From Candidatus Uabimicrobium amorphum (GTDB lineage: Bacteria; Planctomycetota; Uabimicrobiia; Uabimicrobiales; Uabimicrobiaceae), in NCBI RefSeq assembly GCF_009002475.1, contig NZ_AP019860.1:1550001-1614000 (forward strand): a stretch of DNA of 64,000 nt. The letters run 5' to 3'. Made by a program: the position numbers and the translations under genes. A model generated the notes under the pieces. It was not told the DNA's origin. It worked only from the letters and a program-made list of their open reading frames with translations, and did no database searches. Shown in pieces: positions 43,644 through 52,496 of this stretch (the first letter of the stretch is position 1; the number at the start of each line of letters is the position of its first letter).

Positions 43644-44912
43644 TTATAAATCTATTATTTCACATCCGCCTTCCTTGTACATTTTGCAGACAAAGTCTTT
43701 GCCAAAAGTAGAGAAATTTTCAGGGATTCTACAAATTTGATTTTTATCATAAACATCTATACTAATCGGCCGTAGTGTGCTCTCTCCAGAAAATGTATCT
43801 CTTTCGCCGAAATGGTTCTCCAAAAAATCTTCGATGTTTTTCACGTCGATACTCAGATGAGTTAGCCCTTTTAGCTGAGAGAGAGATCTTGGTAGGCGCT
43901 TTATATTATTTTTTGCAATGTCTAGAAAACGTAATTTTTTGAGTTTTCCGATTTCTTCCGGAAGGGATGTCAAATTGTTGTCATGGCAATTTAGGTATTG
44001 TAACTCTTGTAAATTGGTGATTTCTTGCGGAATTTGCGAAAGTTCATTTTGCGCGATGTTTAGGGAATATAGTTTCTTAAGGATTCCCAACTCCTCGGGA
44101 ATAGAGCGCAATTTATTATGCTTTATGTCAAGATCAGACAAATTTTGCAATTCTACTATTTTATTAGGAAGATGTTGGATGTTGTTGTTCCCTATACACA
44201 ACGAGAAAAGAGAGTGCAACCCACAAATATCTTCCGTAAGAAATGCAAATTGGTTGTCTTCTAGGATTAGAGAATGTAACTTTTCTAAGTTTTTTATTTC
44301 TTCGGGGAGTTGTCTTATTTTGTTTTGGGCGATATCCAAAACGGTACATTCATATAGATCACCAATTTGTTGTGGAACTATTTCAATTTCATTATTACGG
44401 AAACTCAGATACTTTATTTTTGATAAATCGGAAATTTCCTGCGGAATGGATGTGATGCGATTATTGTCTAGGTATATAGTTTTGAGCTCAGGTAAAGAAA
44501 AAATTTCCCGAGGTATACAACGAAGATGATTGTTTTTTAAAGACAGCTGAATGAGATTTCGAAGACAAGAGATTTCCTTTGTTACGTTTAGCAAATGGTT
44601 ATTGTCGAGGAAGAGCGTTTCTAAGCGTTGTAATTTTTTTATCTCGGGCGGTATAGACTTTAGAGAATTGTTACTTATTTTGAGAAACGTCAAATTACGC
44701 AAATGTACAATTTCTTCTGGCCAATTTGTCAGGGAATTGTTGTCTAAGCTGAGAAAACTTAGATCTTTAGAAAATGGAATTTTGCCAAAAGAATTGTTTA
44801 GATTGACATTGTGTAAATCCAGATACTCTTGGTTTTGAAAATATTCTAAAAGTTCTGGTGTTATGTTTTGTATTTCGTTTTTGCAAATGTCTTTTCGTAA
44901 AGGTTTTTCCAT
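43644..44912 (-). CDS. leucine-rich repeat protein
   Basis: This encodes 422 residues without a signal peptide, so it is probably cytoplasmic. About 14 consecutive 23-residue LRRs run from residue 30 to 345, with the consensus LxxLdixxNxlxxlPxeixnL of the plant/Shoc2 type (for example LYSLNIAQNELSQIPQEITN). The last 75 residues form a separate cap with the Cys-containing ends IPENFSTFGK and YKEGGCEIIDL. LRR solenoids bind proteins; here the partner is unknown. AGGAAATAA before ATG 44912 is the ribosome binding site. This eukaryote-like repeat type is common in planctomycetes. Confidence 0.88.
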   Translation of the reverse strand: MEKPLRKDICKNEIQNITPELLEYFQNQEYLDLHNVNLNNSFGKIPFSKDLSFLSLDNNSLTNWPEEIVHLRNLTFLKISNNSLKSIPPEIKKLQRLETLFLDNNHLLNVTKEISCLRNLIQLSLKNNHLRCIPREIFSLPELKTIYLDNNRITSIPQEISDLSKIKYLSFRNNEIEIVPQQIGDLYECTVLDIAQNKIRQLPEEIKNLEKLHSLILEDNQFAFLTEDICGLHSLFSLCIGNNNIQHLPNKIVELQNLSDLDIKHNKLRSIPEELGILKKLYSLNIAQNELSQIPQEITNLQELQYLNCHDNNLTSLPEEIGKLKKLRFLDIAKNNIKRLPRSLSQLKGLTHLSIDVKNIEDFLENHFGERDTFSGESTLRPISIDVYDKNQICRIPENFSTFGKDFVCKMYKEGGCEIIDL

Positions 44913-45477
44913 TTATTTCCTACGCTTTTTAGTTATATTATACAGCGGTATATGGTTTCATACAATTAGTGCTTTAGAAAACTAGCTTGTGGAGATTCCC
45001 CAAGTGTAGAAATATGACAGTATACGGCTTTTTACAGTTTATAAAAACACGTCGATATTCTTGTCGCTCAAAAAAAAATTATAAAAAAATTTGTTTGCAT
45101 TATTGCAAATATAATTTATCATAACAGCCCATACTATTTTTAGTAGCCTTCCTACTATCCGCTACGTTTAACAAAAAACTAACAGTTACCTAATAAACCC
45201 CAAACACAAATTCATTAGTATTCCCTACTAATTTTTTGAAACTAGTTATTTTTTTGCAAACTTTATTTTACAAATGCGGTTATATTTAAGATAGATAAGT
45301 AGATAAAAAACTTAGAGTTAAGTTACACTATTCTAAAATTTTAGGTCTTAGAATAGGGACGTAGGGTTTCGTCCATTGAGACATTCTCATAAATGCATAT
45401 AAAACTTCTTTTCAAAAACATACTTTTATATGAAACCCATGTTAACTATTAAAACAAAACTATTAAGGTAATCTCTC
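44913..45477. other. long AT-rich gap upstream of fusA
   Basis: These 565 bases separate the divergent LRR and fusA genes. No gene is visible. The half nearer fusA holds promoter-like AT sequence (TTGCAA at 45254, TATATT at 45281, spacing wider than usual) and the structured leader listed next. The half nearer the LRR gene contains only AT-rich runs such as a stretch of A at 45070. Confidence 0.6.
45328..45438 (+). promoter_or_regulatory. structured 5' leader of fusA
   Basis: Three stems can be drawn: CTATTCTAA/TTAGAATAG (45328-45336 with 45348-45356), GGACG/CGTCC (45357-45361 with 45370-45374) and CATATAAAA/TTTTATATG (45396-45404 with 45424-45432). GGGTTTC (45364-45370) can instead pair with GAAACCC (45432-45438), which would compete with the second and third stems. 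The fusA start lies 40 bases further on. This is compatible with attenuation or translational control, but no known riboswitch class is matched. Confidence 0.4.
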
Positions 45478-47559
45478 ATGACAAAGAATACTTCTTTAGA
45501 GCATATACGCAACATCGGTATTATGGCACACATCGACGCAGGTAAAACGACAACTTCCGAGCGGATACTATTTTACACAGGGAAATCACATAAAATCGGA
45601 GAGGTCCACGATGGTAATGCGACAATGGACTGGATGGAGCAAGAGCAAGAACGAGGTATTACCATAACCAGTGCTGCAACAACTACTATTTGGCGTAATC
45701 ACATGATCAACTTGATCGATACGCCGGGACACGTTGACTTCACTGTAGAGGTCGAGAGAAGTTTGCGAATTCTCGATGGTACAATCGCTCTTTTTTGTGC
45801 TGTTGGTGGTGTAGAACCACAATCTGAGAATGTATGGCGTCAGGCGGAAAAATACAATGTTCCTTCTATCGTTTTCATCAACAAGATGGACCGCGCTGGA
45901 GCAGACTTTTTCAAGGTACTCGATGCGATAAAAGACGATCTTAAAGCTGAGGCAGTTCCTCTTGTAATTCCGATTGGTGCGGGAGACCAATTCGAAGGGA
46001 TTATCGATCTTGTAGAAGATTGCGCCGTTTACTACGATGAAAAAGATAGTGGTGCGAGCTATCACGAAGAAGCCATTCCAGAAGAATGGCAAGACACTTA
46101 CAAAGAATGGAAACAATACTTACTAGAACGCGTGAGTGAAACAAATGAAGAACTACTCGAAAAATTTTGCGCTGATGAGAAAATCGAAGCAAACGAACTT
46201 CGTACAGCAATTCGCGAGGCAACTCACCTACGCCATATTTTTCCAGTTCTCTGTGGAAGTGCATTTAAAAACAAAGGTGTACAGCGCCTACTTGACTCCG
46301 TAGTATACTATCTTCCAAGTCCTATCGACATACCTCCAGTAAAAGGAATCTTACCTGACGGTGAAGAGGCAGAACGTACCCCAAAAGACAGCGACAAAAT
46401 GTCTGCTTTAGCGTTCAAAGTTGTTGCAGACAAACACATGGGAAAACTTACTTACGTTCGCGTTTACTCTGGTACACTAGAGTCAGGCTCTTACATTTAT
46501 AATTCAACCAAAGACAAAAAACAACGCGTAGGACGCATTGTGAGAATGCACGCCAATCGCCAAGAAATTGTAGAACAACTATACTGTGGAGATATCGGAG
46601 CGGTAATTGGTTTGAGTGATACGGTAACAGGTGACACTCTATGTAGTGAAGAACATCCAATTGTACTGGAAGCGATTGATTTTCCAGAACCTGTTTTGAG
46701 TATGGCGATCATTCTAAAGAATCGCATTGAGCAAGAAAAAACCATGAAGGCTTTACATAAACTTGCCGAAGAAGATCCGACATTTACTGTACGCCTAGAC
46801 CATGAAACCAATGAAACCATCATTTCAGGAATGGGTGAATTACACCTTGAAATTCTTCTTGATCGTATGAAGAGAGAGTTTGGTTTAGATGTACAAGCAG
46901 GCGCACCTCAGGTAGCATATCGCGAAACAATTCGTCGCGAAGTCAAGCACGAAGAAAAGTATGTTAAGCAAACAGGTGGTAAAGGTCAGTACGCTCACAT
47001 CATTTTTAAAATCGAGCCGCACGAAGAGGAATTCGAGTTTGAAAATAAAGTTGTTCAAGGTCGCATTCCACGTGAATACATACCTTCTGTTGAAAAAGGT
47101 GCAAAAGACGCGATGCTAAAAGGATCTTATGCTGGATTCCAGGTAGTTAACGTAAAATTTACCTTGATCGATGGTTCTTACCACGATGTGGATTCGTCTG
47201 AGATGGCGTTTAGAACTTGTGCGAGTATTGCGCTCAAAGAAGCTTTACGTAAAGCGAAGCCTGAAATTCTAGAGCCTATAATGGATGTAAGCGTTGTGAC
47301 ACCAGAGCAATATGCTGGTAGTATCACTAGCCATGTTTGTAGCAAAAGAGGACAGATCGTGGAGATGGGAACACAAGGCTCCGCACAGCTCATAAAGGCA
47401 AAAGTACCTCTAGCAAACCTATTTGGTTACACCAGTGAATTGCGTAATGCAACACAAGGACGCGCATCTTTCTCCATGGTTTTTGATAAATACGACAGCG
47501 TACCACAGAATATCGCTGAGGAAATTATCGAAAAGCAAAGAGAAAAAGAAAAGAAATAA
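45478..47559 (+). CDS. fusA: translation elongation factor G
   Basis: This is a 693-residue GTPase of normal EF-G length. G motifs: [15 protein letters not shown] (P-loop), [11 protein letters not shown] (switch I), DTPGHVDF (switch II), [10 protein letters not shown] and CGSAFKNKG. Domains II to V follow, with the domain IV loop region GGKGQYAHI and SSEMAF, and the C-terminal [19 protein letters not shown]. It moves tRNA and mRNA through the ribosome after peptide transfer. AAGG precedes the start, and a strong terminator follows 25 bases after the stop. It is not in a str operon with rpsL, rpsG and tuf, at least on this side. Confidence 0.97.
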   Translation: MTKNTSLEHIRNIGIMAHIDAGKTTTSERILFYTGKSHKIGEVHDGNATMDWMEQEQERGITITSAATTTIWRNHMINLIDTPGHVDFTVEVERSLRILDGTIALFCAVGGVEPQSENVWRQAEKYNVPSIVFINKMDRAGADFFKVLDAIKDDLKAEAVPLVIPIGAGDQFEGIIDLVEDCAVYYDEKDSGASYHEEAIPEEWQDTYKEWKQYLLERVSETNEELLEKFCADEKIEANELRTAIREATHLRHIFPVLCGSAFKNKGVQRLLDSVVYYLPSPIDIPPVKGILPDGEEAERTPKDSDKMSALAFKVVADKHMGKLTYVRVYSGTLESGSYIYNSTKDKKQRVGRIVRMHANRQEIVEQLYCGDIGAVIGLSDTVTGDTLCSEEHPIVLEAIDFPEPVLSMAIILKNRIEQEKTMKALHKLAEEDPTFTVRLDHETNETIISGMGELHLEILLDRMKREFGLDVQAGAPQVAYRETIRREVKHEEKYVKQTGGKGQYAHIIFKIEPHEEEFEFENKVVQGRIPREYIPSVEKGAKDAMLKGSYAGFQVVNVKFTLIDGSYHDVDSSEMAFRTCASIALKEALRKAKPEILEPIMDVSVVTPEQYAGSITSHVCSKRGQIVEMGTQGSAQLIKAKVPLANLFGYTSELRNATQGRASFSMVFDKYDSVPQNIAEEIIEKQREKEKK

Positions 47560-47584
47560 GCAATAGCAAAGTATTCGTAATAAC

Positions 47585-47621
47585 AAAAAAGATGCTCTAA
47601 ATTTAGAGCATCTTTTTTTTA
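47585..47621. terminator. strong bidirectional terminator after fusA
   Basis: AGATGCTCTAAA and its exact reverse complement TTTAGAGCATCT meet without a loop gap, flanked by a run of A on the left and eight T on the right. It serves fusA on the plus strand and the convergent membrane-protein gene, whose TAA stop (47619-47621) lies in the T-run. Confidence 0.92.
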
Positions 47622-48512
47622 TGCATTTTCTATTTCGGCCGTCTTCAACTGATGTATCACTAAAAAGCTATCCGCCAGCCAATAAAAAACTATCACCAAA
47701 CCTGCGAAAATGAATGTCAATGGAATTAACAACATCATTCTTGCCGCTAGTTGTGGGACAAAGTTGGAGGTTAGGGCTGCGTACATGGCGATCGGGGTTT
47801 GTACCACAAATATAACTGCCACGGATAAACATATCATCGATGCCATTTTTTCCATACGTAAAGTTGCGGTAATGATGAGTACAATGGAAGCGAAAAGAAG
47901 TATATAGTGTAGAACCCGCCATCCTGCAAAGCCAAGCATAACAATACCGCCTGAAGAAATTCTTATGTTTAATGCGGCTTGTGCGCTGTCGATTTGTAGA
48001 TGGTTGATAGCTGCCATGGCAAAACTCAATGCTGTGAAAATAGCGGTTATATATACTTGACCATCTATCGCAAATTCTCGTTTTTCTTCATTTTCAGAAT
48101 CTAAGTGTAAAAAAAAGCGCCACATTAAAAATATCGCCCAAAATATAAAGATGCTTGTGCTAACGGCGTTTGCGATCGGGAAAAAAGCCTCAGAGCTTTG
48201 AAACATATTTGATAAAACCGATGGTGTCAGTATAACACGTAGTATCTTGAGAAATGCCCAGCCGTGTGCTAACAATAACAAAGTTGCGATAACTTTACAC
48301 AAAAGCAACGCGACGGGATTTTCATTTCTCAAGTGATAAAAAGACCACACCCCAGCTACTGCACATAGAATTAAAGCAACTTCAAAAGCCCCCACCAAAC
48401 GAAAGCTCGGTAGCATAAATATACCGAGTACAGCGAGTGCGGAGACAACAGCGAAACTAATATATCCCAAGTAAGAAAATCGGTGTATCCAGATAATTGT
48501 TCTGTTATCCAT
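47619..48512 (-). CDS. multi-spanning membrane protein of unknown function
   Basis: This encodes 297 residues from ATG 48512, with AAAGGA upstream; the longer open frame would overlap the lipoprotein gene. Eight or so hydrophobic helices are visible, starting FSYLGYISFAVVSALAVLG. A charged loop near residue 145 (HLDSENEEKREFAIDG) divides two halves. I see no transporter or enzyme signature. The gene lies ten bases after the lipoprotein gene and behind a kinase gene, so the three probably work together in the envelope. Confidence 0.75.
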   Translation of the reverse strand: MDNRTIIWIHRFSYLGYISFAVVSALAVLGIFMLPSFRLVGAFEVALILCAVAGVWSFYHLRNENPVALLLCKVIATLLLLAHGWAFLKILRVILTPSVLSNMFQSSEAFFPIANAVSTSIFIFWAIFLMWRFFLHLDSENEEKREFAIDGQVYITAIFTALSFAMAAINHLQIDSAQAALNIRISSGGIVMLGFAGWRVLHYILLFASIVLIITATLRMEKMASMICLSVAVIFVVQTPIAMYAALTSNFVPQLAARMMLLIPLTFIFAGLVIVFYWLADSFLVIHQLKTAEIENA

Positions 48513-48522
48513 ACCTAGTCCT

Positions 48523-48903
48523 TTAATGCAACTGCCGTTGTACATCGTAGATAATTTCACCACGAATATGTGCGCGAATACGTACCTTGCGGTTATGGTA
48601 GCGTTGAATAATTTGCGGCATTTCTGGATCTCCGATGGCATAACTACGCCAATTTTCAATAACAAAGCCATTGATGCGACCTACATTTCGCGCATACAAA
48701 TCGCCAGACATGTTTTGTTTGATAAACTGAAGCATTGCGTTACGCCACGCTTTACTAATAGCTAGCTTTTGTGAAGATCCTTTAGCGGAAGATTCTACCC
48801 AGACGGGGTCTGAGGAAGGGGTGTCATAGTCGGGAGGTTCAAGAATATGATCGTTTGCACAAGAGGCCAACAATACAAATAAACACAAAATGTACTTTGT
48901 CAT
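48523..48903 (-). CDS. small lipoprotein
   Basis: This encodes 126 residues from ATG 48903, with AAGGAA before it. The lipobox LLASC ends a short signal peptide (Cys at residue 15). The mature part has VWVESSAKGSSQKLAISKAWRNAMLQFIK and ends HIRGEIIYDVQRQLH; the Ala-rich helix followed by strands resembles the LPP20/FlgP type of small lipoproteins, but only loosely. Its start overlaps the stop of the kinase gene by four bases (ATGA), so translation is coupled to the kinase. Confidence 0.72.
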   Translation of the reverse strand: MTKYILCLFVLLASCANDHILEPPDYDTPSSDPVWVESSAKGSSQKLAISKAWRNAMLQFIKQNMSGDLYARNVGRINGFVIENWRSYAIGDPEMPQIIQRYHNRKVRIRAHIRGEIIYDVQRQLH

Positions 48904-50066
48904 AAAAAATTCCTTAGTATTAGCCACAAAATACCAGCACTACAAATACCTGTAATCCATTTTTGCTGTGTAGAGAGTTGAAAGTCGCGTTTCTTTCTCG
49001 TAAGCACTATTTGCGATTTGCGGTAAGGGTCTTGTTCTTCCTCTTCTCCAACAGTACTTTCCTTAAACTTTACCGTTTTTCCTTGTAAAATACTGGTGAT
49101 ATCTCTCAACAACTCATTTGGAGATTGATAGCGATCTTCGCGATTTCGTGCGGTCATTTTGTGTAGTAGAGAAATAGTTTGTTCGGATATATTCAATTTG
49201 GGGTTTAAAGTAAAGCGATTGTTTACCGGTAACTTTGCCGTCAGCATTTGATAAAGGCATACTCCCAATGAGTAAATATCTGTACGGATATCGATATTTT
49301 TATTTCCACTCGATTGTTCAGGAGAAGCGTAACACGCTGTGCCAAGAGTAATGCCTGCCGAGTGGTAAATATCCTGCGATAAGTCTTTCGCCAAACCTAG
49401 ATCACAAAGCTTCACGACCCCCTCTGTGGAGTATAAAATATTTTCAGGTTTGACATCGCGATGTACAATAGAGAAACGATCGGCATGCTCTAAGGCAGAC
49501 GCGATCTGTCGACAAATAATCAGCGCTTGTTTTTCCGTAACTTTTCCTTTGCCGTAGATAATTTGTGCTAACGAACAGCCATCAACGAACTCCATGGCAA
49601 AGTAAAATTTTCCCTTATATTCGCCAATATCATACGCTTCCACAATATTGGGATGTTTTTTTAATTTGGCAGCATTTTTTGCTTCGCGTAAAAACCGTGA
49701 AATAAACCCATGATCTTCCGCTAACTCCTGATCCAATATTTTCAAAGCAACGATACGCTCACTTTTGGTGTGCTTTGCTTTGTAAACACAACCCATTGCA
49801 CCTTCACCAAGTTTTTTAAGAAGTAAATAACTACCTAAAACAGTTTTTCCTTCTTCTACCTTGTCAAATTCTTTTGTGGCAAAAGATCGTTCAATTTTCT
49901 CAATCGCTTCTTTGTTTGCATATCCTGTGCGCAAAAGTATGTCTTTAAGAGAAGAGTTTTTACTATTGCGCAAAAACTTTATGCACTCCAGCATTTGCTC
50001 TCCACTTACTAAACCATGGCGTACTGCGCGTCTTGCAAATGTTAATTCATCTCTTTGAATGATCAT
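48900..50066 (-). CDS. Ser/Thr protein kinase with C-terminal membrane anchor
   Basis: This encodes 388 residues. Residues 1-75 form a helical N-terminal region (ELTFARRAVRHGLVSGEQML) of a type also seen before planctomycete kinases. The catalytic domain has GEGAMGCVYK, VALKI with K109, IVHRDVKPEN with HRD at 202-204, DLG instead of DFG at 222-224, and GTACYASPEQ. The last 20 residues (WITGICSAGILWLILRNFL) are a tail anchor, so it has no periplasmic sensor. It is coupled to the small lipoprotein by a four-base overlap. No good ribosome binding site is visible. Confidence 0.9.
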   Translation of the reverse strand: MIIQRDELTFARRAVRHGLVSGEQMLECIKFLRNSKNSSLKDILLRTGYANKEAIEKIERSFATKEFDKVEEGKTVLGSYLLLKKLGEGAMGCVYKAKHTKSERIVALKILDQELAEDHGFISRFLREAKNAAKLKKHPNIVEAYDIGEYKGKFYFAMEFVDGCSLAQIIYGKGKVTEKQALIICRQIASALEHADRFSIVHRDVKPENILYSTEGVVKLCDLGLAKDLSQDIYHSAGITLGTACYASPEQSSGNKNIDIRTDIYSLGVCLYQMLTAKLPVNNRFTLNPKLNISEQTISLLHKMTARNREDRYQSPNELLRDITSILQGKTVKFKESTVGEEEEQDPYRKSQIVLTRKKRDFQLSTQQKWITGICSAGILWLILRNFL

Positions 50067-50086
50067 AATTGTTTACCGTGAAAAAT

Positions 50087-50109
50087 GCCTTTCTCTTTAC
50101 GAGAAAGGC
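50087..50109 (-). terminator. terminator hairpin after thrS
   Basis: GCCTTTCTC and GAGAAAGGC pair perfectly over the loop TTTAC; on the minus strand the stem is followed by ATTTTTC. It lies between the thrS stop (50118) and the kinase start (50066), so it may attenuate readthrough from thrS into the kinase-lipoprotein-membrane protein genes. Confidence 0.75.
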
Positions 50110-50117
50110 TACAAGCA

Positions 50118-51941
50118 TTATTCGTCAATGACAATATCGTCAAAATTGTCCATTATGCGTTCGTCACGCCAACGAATGAGATTTGCACAAGCTTTATCAA
50201 TATTGAGTTTTACTTGATCTTTCACACAGTATCTTCGCCATGTGATCGCTTGTTCTTCCATCTCATTGTTACCAATTATCCAGATATTAGGTATTTTGCG
50301 TGTTACGCCGCGACGGATTTTTTTATTGAACGTGTCACCACTCAAGTCTGTTTCCACACGGAGCATGTTGTCAAACAAACGCGACTCTATTTGTTTAGCA
50401 TATTCGTGGACAGTCTCGTTCACCGGAATAATGAGTACTTGTACAGGGGACATCCATGTCGGAAACGCTCCCCCATATAACTCAATTAAAAAGGCAATCA
50501 TGCGTTCGTGTGTACTAAGCGGAGCACGATGCAAAATAAAAGGTCGCTGTGATTCGCCATTGCGATCCGTGTATTCCAAATCAAATCTTTCCGGCATCAC
50601 AAAGTCCAGTTGACATGTCGAAACTGTTTCTTCACGTCCCATAACATTACTCAACTGTATGTCCACTTTCGGGCCATAAAACGCTGCTTCACCCACTTCT
50701 TCATCGAAATCGATATTATTCTCGCGTAAAACTTCGCGAACGATATTCTCACTTTCCACCCACTCCTCTTCACTATCGACAAACTTTTCGCTGTCCTTAT
50801 CATGCAAAGATAGACGTACACGGAAATTACCCAAGCGCAAATGATCATAATAAAAGCGATACATCTGCATCACCTTTGTAAATTCTTCTTTGACTTGATC
50901 TTGTTCACAATAAATGTGTGCGTCGTTCATACTCATGGCACGTACACGTAGAATACCAGCGAGAGAACCGTGTTTTTCGTAACGATAAACATCTCCATAT
51001 TCTGCAAGACGTATTGGGAGATCTCTGTAACTACGTGGTCGCGACATATATAGTTTGTGGTGATGTGGGCAGTTCATTGGTCGTAAATAATATTCGTCGT
51101 GATCATCAATCACCATTGGTGGAAACATTCCCTCTGTATAGTATGGTAAATGTCCCGAACGATGATATAGATTAGAACGTGTAATGCATGGAGTGGAAAC
51201 ACGTTTGTATCCTGCCTTGAATTCTACTTCATGGGCCCACTTTTCCAGTTCATCGCGAATAATCGTTCCGTTGGGTAACCACATAGGAAGCCCGACACCC
51301 ACTTCATCATCAATAACAAATAAATCTAACTCTGCACCCAATTTGCGGTGTTCGCGCTTTTTCGCTAGTTCGCGACGTTGGATATAGTCTTTCAATTCGT
51401 CGACGTTTTCAAAAGCCAACGCGTATATGCGCGTTAACATCGGGCGCTTTTCATCTCCGCGCCAATAGCTACCTGCGATTTTATCCAATTTGAAGCATGC
51501 CTTGGGAACTTTACCGGTGTCCTCTAAATGCGGTCCTTCACACATATCGATAAATGGACCGTTGACATAAAAGCCCAGCTGTCCACCTTCTGCTTTGCCG
51601 GTTTCGACAAGCTCCTTTGCGTATTCGATCTTGTACTCCTGGTTTGTTTCTTCAAGAAGTTGAAGGGTTTCATCCAAAGATTTTTGCGAAGCTTCGAAGA
51701 CTTGTTTTTGCTTGACGATTTTCTTCATACGCTTTTCAATATCTTTGAAGTCGCTATCGCTAATAGGACTATCGCCAAAATCAAAATCATAGTAGAAACC
51801 ATTGTCTACTGGTGGCCCAAAGCCCAGCTTTGCATCTGGACGTATTTGTAAAACAGCCTGGGCCATAATATGCGCTAGAGAGTGGCGCAATCGGTAAATA
51901 TGGCTGTTTTTATATTCCTGCGTTTTTTCTGCAGCTTTCAT
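50118..51941 (-). CDS. thrS: threonyl-tRNA synthetase lacking the TGS domain
   Basis: This encodes 607 residues from ATG 51941, with AAAGGAT upstream. The protein starts almost directly in the editing domain (RHSLAHIMAQAVLQ, PVDNGFYYDFDF). The class II core follows with RPMNCPHHHKLYM, YGDVYRYEKHGSLAGILRVR, MNDAHIYC, STCQLDFVMPERFDL and RAPLSTHERMIAFLIE, then the anticodon-binding domain. Typical ThrS has about 640 residues with an N-terminal TGS domain of about 60, which is missing here. It charges tRNA-Thr. The 555 bases upstream hold no T-box-like element that I can identify. Confidence 0.95.
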   Translation of the reverse strand: MKAAEKTQEYKNSHIYRLRHSLAHIMAQAVLQIRPDAKLGFGPPVDNGFYYDFDFGDSPISDSDFKDIEKRMKKIVKQKQVFEASQKSLDETLQLLEETNQEYKIEYAKELVETGKAEGGQLGFYVNGPFIDMCEGPHLEDTGKVPKACFKLDKIAGSYWRGDEKRPMLTRIYALAFENVDELKDYIQRRELAKKREHRKLGAELDLFVIDDEVGVGLPMWLPNGTIIRDELEKWAHEVEFKAGYKRVSTPCITRSNLYHRSGHLPYYTEGMFPPMVIDDHDEYYLRPMNCPHHHKLYMSRPRSYRDLPIRLAEYGDVYRYEKHGSLAGILRVRAMSMNDAHIYCEQDQVKEEFTKVMQMYRFYYDHLRLGNFRVRLSLHDKDSEKFVDSEEEWVESENIVREVLRENNIDFDEEVGEAAFYGPKVDIQLSNVMGREETVSTCQLDFVMPERFDLEYTDRNGESQRPFILHRAPLSTHERMIAFLIELYGGAFPTWMSPVQVLIIPVNETVHEYAKQIESRLFDNMLRVETDLSGDTFNKKIRRGVTRKIPNIWIIGNNEMEEQAITWRRYCVKDQVKLNIDKACANLIRWRDERIMDNFDDIVIDE

Positions 51942-52496
51942 AAAACGATCCTTTAAGTTATTATACTACTGTGGGGGGAGTTCACGAAATCAACAATATA
52001 TGTCAAATCGCATATGATTGTATGTTTATCTCGGTGTTATTCTCGACCCCTCTATGTAGATGATCCGCTGTCATTGTGTACAAATCTCCCTTAATGTCAG
52101 CGGAATAATGTGCGCTGTATTTGGCAATTTTGTCTTTTAAATACATCATTTCCTCAAAACTAATTTGCAAATACACCTGTAGTTAGGTTAGAATATTATA
52201 CTAAAAAATACGTGGCTGGGCGAAAGTATTTGTACATTTCTCTTGTAGAAATAGATACTTGGTTTGAGATTTTTGATAAACCGTTGCCGCAAAAGCAACA
52301 TCGCCAGTAAAATTTAGTAGTTAATTGCGATGTGAAATCTCTTTGATTTTCCGAAAATATGTACTTCACAAAACAATAGTTAAGTAAAATATTGTTACAA
52401 CCATTCCTCTTTGGAATGAAGCGTAAACATTTAACTAACAATTACGCCACCACCAACTGTTAATAACAAAATTTGTAGTTTAAGTGAGTTTACTAT
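51942..52496. other. gap between divergent thrS and acyl-CoA ligase genes
   Basis: These 555 bases show no convincing gene. The only clear structure is a hairpin CCGCTG-T-CATT / AATG-T-CAGCGG (52065-52075 with 52093-52103, one T-T mismatch). An 81-codon minus-strand frame at 52196-52441 has no ribosome binding site and odd composition. Confidence 0.6.

Noticed and set aside
45254..45286. Canonical fusA promoter
   Set aside because: TTGCAA and TATATT are 21 bases apart, too far for a standard promoter, so I mention them only in the gap description.
51942..52196. T-box riboswitch upstream of thrS
   Set aside because: I could not find the conserved T-box sequence or a specifier loop; only a simple hairpin with a mismatch is seen.
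52196..52441. 81-codon minus-strand gene
   Set aside because: It has no ribosome binding site, an odd Cys- and aromatic-rich composition, and lies in the promoter region of the acyl-CoA ligase gene.
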